Positions 1-5,623 of a DNA stretch of 6,410 bases are shown one piece after another. The first letter of the stretch is position 1. The number at the start of each line of letters is the position of its first letter. The DNA lies in the NCBI GenBank assembly GCA_051010095.1, contig JBPCVX010000092.1:1-6410 (forward strand). Reading direction: 5' to 3'. A model generated the notes under the pieces. That model was not told the origin of the DNA. It ran no database searches and saw only the letters and a list, made by a program, of their open reading frames with translations. This DNA is from CAJQND01 sp051010095 (lineage in GTDB: Bacteria > Pseudomonadota > Alphaproteobacteria > Rhizobiales > CAJQND01). Both the position numbers and the translations under genes were made by a program.

Positions 1-2901
1 GTTTTGGACTATCAAAACGATGAGCTGATCGCCTTCGCCATCGCGCCCGCCATCGCGCCCGCCATCGCGCCCGCCATCGCGCCTGAAACGCATAGCTTTC
101 CCTCTCCTGCGCCATCTGAGTGGGCAAAGAATGTCCTTGACCATGTTGCGCGTCTGCTACCCGGACCATCGGTTCCAACGCGCATTTTTTTGGTAGAAAA
201 TTTCATCCTCAAATCAGCCTCGGGCAAAATTGACAGGGATCAATTGCCCGATATCACGCGAGATATGTCAGCTGATAAGCAAAGGGCCATGCACTCCTCA
301 CACACCCTTGCGGTCGCGGCAAGTGAGGCAACGGTTGGCGGGCAAGCTGTTGGCTATACCGACCCTGAAATTGCTGAGAACTACGAAACGATCTTATCGA
401 TCTGCAACCAGGTTTTTGAAACACCGCTCGGCTTGGACGATGCTTTCGCCGAGCATGGCGGGCATTCAATTGTGATTGCAAAACTGGCGCAGCGGTTGCA
501 CGCTGAAGGATGGGCGGTGCCAGTTCGCGCGTTAATGAGTGATTGCAACACCGCACGAAAGATCGCCGGGACCATCCAGCGGCAATCCGCTCAACCTGTT
601 TCAGTTGGCAATTCCAAACTGCAGAACAAAACCTCTGACAAACGCGATGAAACAGCGGCGCGCATTTTGTCTGTCCCTCATTTCACAACCCTGCAAATCC
701 TGTTTTTGCTTCTGCTCTATGCACCACATCTGGTTGGTTTTTTGGTGACGGTCGCATTTGCAGAAATCGGGGCGTTCTTTATGACCGCCACTCTGCTGGA
801 ATTTTTGTTATCAGCAGGGGCTATGTACCTTCTTGCGTTAGCCGTGCCGTTTATCATTCTTTTATGGGTGTTGGTTCTAAAATTGCTTCTCTATGGCAAC
901 CCATACAGTAACCGCGTCACGCCCGGAACCTATCCCAAATGGAGCAAAATGCACTTCCGGGTTTGGGCTGCTGGCCGATTTCAGCAAAGTATTCTGGCAC
1001 CTCTGCGCGCAGTGCTCAGAAGCGCTGCAGCACAATCATTCTTGATGCGTCAGTTAGGTGCCAAGGTCGGGAAGAACGTTCAATGTGCGCATGACGTGGA
1101 AATCTCTGGACCGCTTGATTTGCTGCAAATTGAAGACGATGTCGCTATTCAAACCGGCGCTTATGTCCAGCTGTTTTCCTGGCATGGGCAGGACATTCAT
1201 TTGGGCAAAATCGAAATTGAAAGCCACGCCAAAATTTGCATGCGCGCTGGCGTTGCGAACGGCGTGCGCGTCGGAAGGGGTGCGCAAATTTATCCATTTA
1301 CGCCGGTATTCCACGATATCGGCGCAGATGAAATGTGGGAGGGGTCGCCCGCACGTTTCATTGGGTTAGGCACCCGATTAAAGCGCACCAGCAACGAATG
1401 CCGCGGCCCAAAGCATGGTTTCGCATCAGAATCTACCAACATAATCATGCAGATACTGCTCGACTTTTCTCTGGTGATTGCACCTGCCGCATTCGTCAGT
1501 TGGGTGGCTTTGCATTTCTTCGAAGTCGCTGGGGTAGGGGGCGGGCATCAGTATTTTTCAACCACACCCTTGGCTCACATAATCTGGCAATCTGGCGTTT
1601 ATGCTTTTCTCACTGCCTGGATATCTGTTGTGTTGAGTTCAGTTTTGGGGGCCTTATTCCTCCGCTTTACCAGCACTTCACCGGGCATATATTCAACACA
1701 TGGTTTCAAGGGTGCGCTGTTGTTGTATCGCATCAAGAAAATGAACCAAATTCAGCGCCGTTGGACCTGGACACTCACGGGTCAATATCTGCGAAGCCTG
1801 GCAGGATTGCGCCTCGTAAGGGCAGGGGCTGCAGAATGTGATGTCATGAGTAATCTGGTTCCCGAACTTTCGTGCGCTGCCTCGAAAGTGTTTTGGTCAA
1901 ACGGCTGTTTCACCAATATGCTCGATTATGGACCAGAGCATCTAAAGCTTCGTCAACTGGACATGGCTGACAATTTCTTCACCGGAAACAATTGTGTTGT
2001 CGAAGCCGGACACTTTCCCAGTAATTTCCTCATTGGCGTTTCGACAACAGCCAATGATATTAGCTATCGGCGGCAAATGGTTTCAGAACCAGGCCAGCCC
2101 ATAACCATTGTCGGGAATCCGCCGATCGAAGTTCCCCGCTTTGAGACTGAAGCCAGCACTCCACCGAAATTTTCCCTGTTCCTTGGACGGGTGTTGCTGG
2201 GCGACATATTCAGCATCGGGTTCCTCCCCATTGCAAATGTACTTGCATACGTTTTGTCATTCACCGTTTTGTTGCGCCTAGATATACATTCTCTCGCAGC
2301 AGCTGCGCTCGCCTTATTGCTGGCTGAACTCGTGCTGGTCCTGCTCAGTATTGGTGTTAAGAAAGTGTGCGTTGGAGATAGTTGGGGCTCAGATAACGCA
2401 ACACCATTTTGGTCATGGCGGCACTTCACTTACTTCTTCGCTCAAGACTGTTTTTACGCCTGGTGCAGATTTCCGTTGAGTTTTACGTCGGGAACTGTGG
2501 TCTCGAACGTCATTTTACGCCAGATGGGATGCAAGATTGGGTCCCGCACAATTTTGACGTCTCCAATGCAAGCGGCCGACTGGAACGCTGCATCATTTGG
2601 CGATGATTGCGCGATTTCGGGCTTTCTGCAGTACCACACAATGGAGGACATGATGCTCAAAGTTAAGCGCACTGAAATAGGCGATGGGTGCTGTATAAAC
2701 TTTGGAACCACCGTAATGGGTGGTGTGAAAATTGAACCCGATGTGACATTGCGTCCAATGAGCATGGTTCTAAAAGAGATGCATCTGGCGGGTGCGGTTT
2801 ATGAGGGCAGCCCTGTTGATTTGGTCAGAACTGATATACCCGTAACTTCTGGCGCCAGGCTGGCGACCAAGAGTGCGCCTGAACGGTCTCAAGCTTCATA
2901 A
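1..2901 (+). CDS. Pls-like nonribosomal peptide synthetase, 3' part (5' end outside window)
   Basis: The reading frame is open from base 1 and stops at TAA 2899-2901, so the start and most of the adenylation (A) domain lie upstream. Numbering residues from codon 4-6: the end of an A domain covers about 1-85, with the hallmark SGKIDR whose Lys75 is the catalytic lysine. A variable linker follows, then a carrier domain at about 120-192 with EHGGHSI, where Ser155 should carry phosphopantetheine. Hydrophobic segments lie at roughly 228-256, 262-297, 480-507, 526-553, 733-757 and 762-785. They separate three soluble units (about 300-475, 555-725, 790-945), at least two with hexapeptide-repeat (left-handed beta-helix) character. 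No condensation motif HHxxxDG and no thioesterase are seen. This A-T-(2TM-C)x3 order is that of epsilon-poly-L-lysine synthetase Pls, a single-module membrane enzyme that joins amino acids repeatedly (family knowledge). A homopolymer or oligomer product is inferred; the substrate is not readable. The transferase gene follows directly. Confidence 0.93.
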   Translation, partial: VLDYQNDELIAFAIAPAIAPAIAPAIAPETHSFPSPAPSEWAKNVLDHVARLLPGPSVPTRIFLVENFILKSASGKIDRDQLPDITRDMSADKQRAMHSSHTLAVAASEATVGGQAVGYTDPEIAENYETILSICNQVFETPLGLDDAFAEHGGHSIVIAKLAQRLHAEGWAVPVRALMSDCNTARKIAGTIQRQSAQPVSVGNSKLQNKTSDKRDETAARILSVPHFTTLQILFLLLLYAPHLVGFLVTVAFAEIGAFFMTATLLEFLLSAGAMYLLALAVPFIILLWVLVLKLLLYGNPYSNRVTPGTYPKWSKMHFRVWAAGRFQQSILAPLRAVLRSAAAQSFLMRQLGAKVGKNVQCAHDVEISGPLDLLQIEDDVAIQTGAYVQLFSWHGQDIHLGKIEIESHAKICMRAGVANGVRVGRGAQIYPFTPVFHDIGADEMWEGSPARFIGLGTRLKRTSNECRGPKHGFASESTNIIMQILLDFSLVIAPAAFVSWVALHFFEVAGVGGGHQYFSTTPLAHIIWQSGVYAFLTAWISVVLSSVLGALFLRFTSTSPGIYSTHGFKGALLLYRIKKMNQIQRRWTWTLTGQYLRSLAGLRLVRAGAAECDVMSNLVPELSCAASKVFWSNGCFTNMLDYGPEHLKLRQLDMADNFFTGNNCVVEAGHFPSNFLIGVSTTANDISYRRQMVSEPGQPITIVGNPPIEVPRFETEASTPPKFSLFLGRVLLGDIFSIGFLPIANVLAYVLSFTVLLRLDIHSLAAAALALLLAELVLVLLSIGVKKVCVGDSWGSDNATPFWSWRHFTYFFAQDCFYAWCRFPLSFTSGTVVSNVILRQMGCKIGSRTILTSPMQAADWNAASFGDDCAISGFLQYHTMEDMMLKVKRTEIGDGCCINFGTTVMGGVKIEPDVTLRPMSMVLKEMHLAGAVYEGSPVDLVRTDIPVTSGARLATKSAPERSQAS
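37..84 (+). repeat. Four tandem 12-bp units inside the adenylation domain
   Basis: The unit GCCATCGCGCCC occurs at 37-48, 49-60 and 61-72, and again at 73-84 with a single final C-to-T change. Because the unit is 12 bp, the frame is kept and the protein gains (Ala-Ile-Ala-Pro)x4 directly after Asp-Glu-Leu-Ile-Ala-Phe. In A domains this position is the end of a beta strand in the small C-terminal subdomain, usually one short hydrophobic stretch ending in Pro. Three of the four units therefore look like an insertion made by slippage or unequal recombination. The near-identity of the copies suggests recent expansion. Confidence 0.95.
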
Positions 2902-2905
2902 CACC

Positions 2906-3673
2906 ATGCGCATCTGCACACCAAACACGCAGCATCAAAGCGCCCTGGAAATCGGCAGTGACCGGGTGAGGGAGGACTTCGCAACGCGGTCGCTGGATGT
3001 GACACCACGTGCACTTCGGGGCACTGCAACTGTGCTTTTCGTGGCCGCTTCACGCGATGGCGCTAAGAACCCACTATGGGCCTCGGTGCTAGCGGAATCA
3101 GAGCGGCGTAAAGCTGAGCGTTTCTCATGCGAAAACGAAAAAATGAATTTCATACAAAGGCGGGCGTTTCGTCGGTACTGCGCCGCATTGGCGATTCGAT
3201 CGGATCTGCCTTTGTCAAAGATTGTGTTTTGTAAAACACCGAAAGGCCGACCATACATCCAAGAAGCGGATGAGTTTTGGTTCAGCTTTTCAGCGTGCCG
3301 TTCAGGTTTCCTCGCGGCATGGTCTTCCAACGCCGCTATCGGCGTTGATATCGAAGATAAGTCACAAAACCTTGATCCTTTGGCGCTTGCAGATTTCCAT
3401 TTTACTGAAGACGAGAATCTGCAAGTGACAACTACTAACGAGCGAGATCGCCAGCAGGTTTTTTTGGAACTTTGGTGCCTCAAGGAAGCCGCTTTAAAAT
3501 CAATAGGCGAGGGGATACCCTTTGGGCTTCGCGTTTTCGAATTCAAACTTCAACCCACACCAAAACTCATCAAAGTTCCCGCTGATATTGAACAGCTGGA
3601 ACAATTCAAAATTGATGCGATGAAGACCACCGACACAGTTGGTGCAGTGGTCACGAAATATTTGGTTAACTGA
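2906..3673 (+). CDS. Sfp-type 4'-phosphopantetheinyl transferase
   Basis: The 255-residue product should transfer phosphopantetheine from coenzyme A to the carrier serine of the upstream NRPS (Ser155 there), in the cytoplasm. Visible motifs, numbered from ATG 2906: QRRAFRRYCAALA (84-96), the helix that opens the family fold; KGRPYI (113-118); FSFSACRS (126-133), at the position of the usual FNxSHS; IGVDIED (145-151), with Mg-binding Asp148 and Glu150; and WCLKEAALKSIGEGI (190-204), with Glu194 and Lys198. Length is normal for the Sfp/EntD group with a roughly 40-residue non-conserved N-terminus. The start is uncertain. ATG 2906 begins 4 nt after the NRPS stop, while GTG 2873 would give 266 residues and overlap the NRPS gene by 29 nt. 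Neither has a clear Shine-Dalgarno sequence, so translational coupling to the NRPS gene is likely. The oddity is that the His of the FNxSHS motif, a contact to the CoA 3'-phosphate in Sfp, is Ala130 here. Confidence 0.9.
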   Translation: MRICTPNTQHQSALEIGSDRVREDFATRSLDVTPRALRGTATVLFVAASRDGAKNPLWASVLAESERRKAERFSCENEKMNFIQRRAFRRYCAALAIRSDLPLSKIVFCKTPKGRPYIQEADEFWFSFSACRSGFLAAWSSNAAIGVDIEDKSQNLDPLALADFHFTEDENLQVTTTNERDRQQVFLELWCLKEAALKSIGEGIPFGLRVFEFKLQPTPKLIKVPADIEQLEQFKIDAMKTTDTVGAVVTKYLVN

Positions 3674-3770
3674 GGCACGATGCGGTGATCCAAGACATCG
3701 CTCGCGGCCTCTCTCGCAGGTAGAAAAAAGAGTGTGGCGGAATCTAGTGAAAAAACAGCACACTTTGAGT

Positions 3771-3818
3771 ATTGCACAAATATATTAAAGACTTTACTTG
3801 TTGTAACTTAATTAAGCT
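3771..3818 (+). promoter_or_regulatory. AT-rich spacer, probable promoter of the small secreted-protein gene
   Basis: The stretch before the small gene is markedly richer in A/T than the flanking coding DNA. The best sigma-70-like pair I can find is TTGCAC (3772-3777) with TTTACT (3793-3798), but the 15-nt spacing is short and the match to consensus imperfect. No single pair is convincing, so this is a region call and not a mapped promoter. The rest of the PPTase-to-small-gene spacer (3674-3770) shows no gene. It contains a weak inverted repeat, AGTGTG (3731-3736) / CACACT (3759-3764). Confidence 0.35.
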
Positions 3819-3823
3819 GGGAG
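3819..3823 (+). promoter_or_regulatory. Ribosome binding site of the small secreted-protein gene
   Basis: GGGAG lies 7 nt before ATG 3831, within the purine-rich run GGGAGAAAAGAG. It is the clearest Shine-Dalgarno match in the window, fixes the start at 3831 and supports efficient translation. The other genes here lack a comparable site. Confidence 0.75.
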
Positions 3824-3830
3824 AAAAGAG

Positions 3831-4214
3831 ATGAAAACTATAGTAAAACTTATATTTGCTTCAATGTTGATGATCGTTGCAGCGCCTGCATATGCCGGTC
3901 AAGCCGTGCAAGTATTCGTATGTCAAATAAATGAAGATGTTACCGAAGCCGTGTTGATACAAAGGGCATCTGAGTGGTTGAAAGCTGCCAAAACCGTAAA
4001 GGGCGGCGAAAACCTGAAGGCGTCTCTGCATGATCCGGTAGCGGCCGAAATGGGACAAAACGATGTCTTGTTTGTGATAGTGGCTCCGTCTCTAACCGAA
4101 TGGGGAACTTTCTGGGATAATTACAGGGGTTCAGCAGCGGACAAACTCGACAAAGACAATGACGATGTAGTTTGCCCAAAGAGCAGATTGTTCGAATCTG
4201 TCGTCATAGAATAA
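3831..4214 (+). CDS. Small secreted protein of unknown function, 127 residues
   Basis: I do not recognise a named family. Residues 1-22 form a classical Sec signal peptide: Lys at positions 2 and 6, a hydrophobic core, then Ala-Pro-Ala-Tyr-Ala before Gly23. The mature protein is about 105 residues and should be periplasmic or secreted. It has two cysteines, Cys31 and Cys115, that could form a disulfide. Predicted by eye, the order is strand (26-33), helix (37-54), strand (62-70), strand (78-86), helix (88-106), strand (about 119-126). This beta-alpha-beta-beta-alpha-beta pattern would suit a ferredoxin-like or dimeric alpha/beta-barrel fold, which is inference only. It contains several Trp/Tyr residues around EWGTFWDNY (90-98). 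It has its own ribosome site, an AT-rich upstream region and a strong hairpin downstream, so it is probably transcribed separately. Any link to the metabolite pathway (binding, immunity, export) is unproven. Confidence 0.85.
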   Translation: MKTIVKLIFASMLMIVAAPAYAGQAVQVFVCQINEDVTEAVLIQRASEWLKAAKTVKGGENLKASLHDPVAAEMGQNDVLFVIVAPSLTEWGTFWDNYRGSAADKLDKDNDDVVCPKSRLFESVVIE

Positions 4215-4253
4215 CCCGTCAGCCGTCAGCGCTATATTCGTTTAAGGATCGTC

Positions 4254-4280
4254 GGGGCGTTTCTAAGTAATAAACGCCCC
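4254..4280 (+). terminator. Strong hairpin, probable terminator after the small gene
   Basis: GGGGCGTTT (4254-4262) and AAACGCCCC (4272-4280) form a perfect 9-bp stem with a 9-nt loop, starting 40 nt after the stop of the small gene. The bases after the stem (ACGTTTCGTT) are only moderately T-rich, so a classical U tract is lacking. The A/T end of the stem near the loop and its placement between two genes still favour a terminator or transcript 3'-end stabiliser. It separates the small gene from the amidinotransferase gene. Confidence 0.6.
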
Positions 4281-4318
4281 ACGTTTCGTTGAACGTTTCC
4301 GTTCGCTGATACCCGCAA

Positions 4319-4371
4319 CGCAGAAGCTGCGCCTTGGTTATCATCTAATGAGCATCACTCATGAATATTGA
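4319..4371 (+). promoter_or_regulatory. Possible leader structures at the amidinotransferase start
   Basis: Just upstream of ATG 4361 lies a small hairpin, CGCAG (4319-4323) / CTGCG (4327-4331). A second inverted repeat, ATGAG (4348-4352) / CTCAT (4358-4362), has its 3' arm running into the start codon. A 7-codon reading frame (4348-4371, Met-Ser-Ile-Thr-His-Glu-Tyr, then TGA) overlaps the gene start in another frame. No Shine-Dalgarno sequence is seen. The structures are short, and a regulatory role is only a possibility. Confidence 0.2.
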
Positions 4372-5470
4372 CAATTTTCAGCACGAAAACGCTGAGCCAA
4401 CAAAAGTTGATGCACCGCCTGGAGCAACCGTTTGGAGTTGCAACGAATGGGATCCGCTTGAAGAAGTGATTGTGGGCAATCCGTTAGGTGCCCGCTTCCC
4501 AAATTCAGACCCAAGTACGCAGTTGGCGGAATACCCAGACCGCTCTCTTGATGAAATTCCGCAAGGTGCTTTCCCGCAGAAAATCATTGAGGAGACGGAA
4601 GAAGATATTACAGAATTCATAGACGCCCTGACAGGCCTGGGCATAAAGGTTAGGCGCCCGGAAACGTGGCCCCATGATGCCAAGTTCTCAACCATCAATT
4701 GGGAAACACAAGGGTATTACAACTATTGCCCACGCGACATCATGCTGGTGATTGGTGATCACATCATCGAAACGCCAAATGTCATCCGCGGCCGCTATCA
4801 AGAGTCTTTCAGCTATCGCTCCATGATGGTCGATTACCTGAAATCGGGTGCTAAATGGTACAGCGCTCCAAAACCGATGCTTCTGGATTCCCTGTTTGAT
4901 GTCGATTTCAGCAAGCCAACACCCCGGAACGACGAACCGGCCTTCGATGCCGCAAACATTCTTCGGTTTGGCGAGGACCTTTTATATCTCGTGAGCGGTA
5001 CAGGCAATGAACTGGGCGGACAATGGCTCCAAACAATACTGGGTGATAAGTTCCGCGTTCATTTCATGAAGGATGTTTACTACGGCAGTCATATCGACTC
5101 CACATTCGTTGCATTGCGCCCCGGATTAGTGCTGTGCAACCCAGGCCGGATAAACGAGGAGACGTTGCCGGACCTTCTAAAGGGCTGGGATGTTATCTAC
5201 AGCCCCCCCATGGAGAACACAGAGAGATATAGCGACGACTATTTGGCGAAATGTATTGGCAGCAATTGGATCGATATGAACGCGTTCAGTATCAATCCGA
5301 ATTTGGTCGTGGTGGACAAGGATCAAACTGCTCTGATCAAATTGATTGAGAGCAAAGGTGTCGATGTAATCCCAATTAAACTGAGACATTCCAAAATGCT
5401 TGGCGGCGGTTTCCATTGCATTACGCTTGATATTCGCCGCGCCGGGAAGCTTGAACGGTATTTCGATTAG
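4361..5470 (+). CDS. L-arginine:amine amidinotransferase (glycine amidinotransferase/CyrA/SxtG-like)
   Basis: The 369-residue enzyme should move the amidino group of L-arginine onto an acceptor amine via a Cys-amidino intermediate, giving a guanidine and L-ornithine; it is cytoplasmic and needs no cofactor. The catalytic triad of human glycine amidinotransferase (Asp254, His303, Cys407) aligns with Asp196 in EPAFDAANILRFG, His244 in YYGSHIDSTF and Cys353 in LGGGFHCITLDIRR. Other shared blocks are VWSCNEWDPLEEVIVG (24-39), NELGGQWL (216-223), CNPGRI (259-264) and SNWIDMNAF (301-309). Length matches bacterial pathway members and is shorter than the human enzyme with its targeting sequence. The residues one and three before the catalytic His are Ser243 and Tyr241, where the human enzyme has Met302 and Asn300. 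As I recall, CyrA has Ser and Phe there, so the acceptor is probably not simply glycine (inference). The start is fixed by an in-frame TGA at 4349-4351; no Shine-Dalgarno sequence is visible. Confidence 0.95.
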   Translation: MNIDNFQHENAEPTKVDAPPGATVWSCNEWDPLEEVIVGNPLGARFPNSDPSTQLAEYPDRSLDEIPQGAFPQKIIEETEEDITEFIDALTGLGIKVRRPETWPHDAKFSTINWETQGYYNYCPRDIMLVIGDHIIETPNVIRGRYQESFSYRSMMVDYLKSGAKWYSAPKPMLLDSLFDVDFSKPTPRNDEPAFDAANILRFGEDLLYLVSGTGNELGGQWLQTILGDKFRVHFMKDVYYGSHIDSTFVALRPGLVLCNPGRINEETLPDLLKGWDVIYSPPMENTERYSDDYLAKCIGSNWIDMNAFSINPNLVVVDKDQTALIKLIESKGVDVIPIKLRHSKMLGGGFHCITLDIRRAGKLERYFD

Positions 5471-5521
5471 AGGCCAGTTGATTTGATCGAAATGCATCTG
5501 AGTGGCCGTTAGTCAATAGAT

Positions 5522-5553
5522 ACTCAGCAACAAGATGTATGTGTTGATTGAGT
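5522..5553 (+). other. Predicted stem-loop between the amidinotransferase and reductase genes
   Basis: ACTCA (5522-5526) pairs with TGAGT (5549-5553), and CAACA (5528-5532) with TGTTG (5542-5546). The result is 10 base pairs interrupted by a small asymmetric bulge, with a 9-nt loop. No T tract follows, so it is not a classical terminator; it could be a weak terminator, a processing site or chance. The remainder of the 150-bp spacer 5471-5620 shows no gene and no convincing promoter. Confidence 0.3.
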
Positions 5554-5623
5554 TTGGCTGACACCAGCTCGACACTGAACTTTGTGCAACACGCTTTGTT
5601 GCGAAGAAAGCCGGGGGCTAGTG

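Noticed and set aside
37..84. Tandem repeats considered as a CRISPR array or an origin iteron set
   Set aside because: The units are directly adjacent with no spacers, keep the reading frame and lie inside a coding domain.
1335..1841. 168-codon + strand frame inside the NRPS gene
   Set aside because: It is out of frame with the NRPS membrane and beta-helix region, whose frame is fully explained, and its translation resembles no protein I know.
2935..3546. Open reading frame of about 200 codons on the minus strand opposite the phosphopantetheinyl transferase gene
   Set aside because: It lies entirely antisense to a gene with clear family motifs, and its translation is low-complexity, rich in Ser/Arg, with no recognisable domain.
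3678..3700. CGATG/CATCG inverted repeat just after the phosphopantetheinyl transferase gene, considered as a terminator
   Set aside because: The stem is only 5 bp with a 13-nt loop and no T tract follows.
5472..5507. GGCCA/TGGCC inverted repeat after the amidinotransferase gene
   Set aside because: Five base pairs across a 26-nt loop are not distinguishable from chance.
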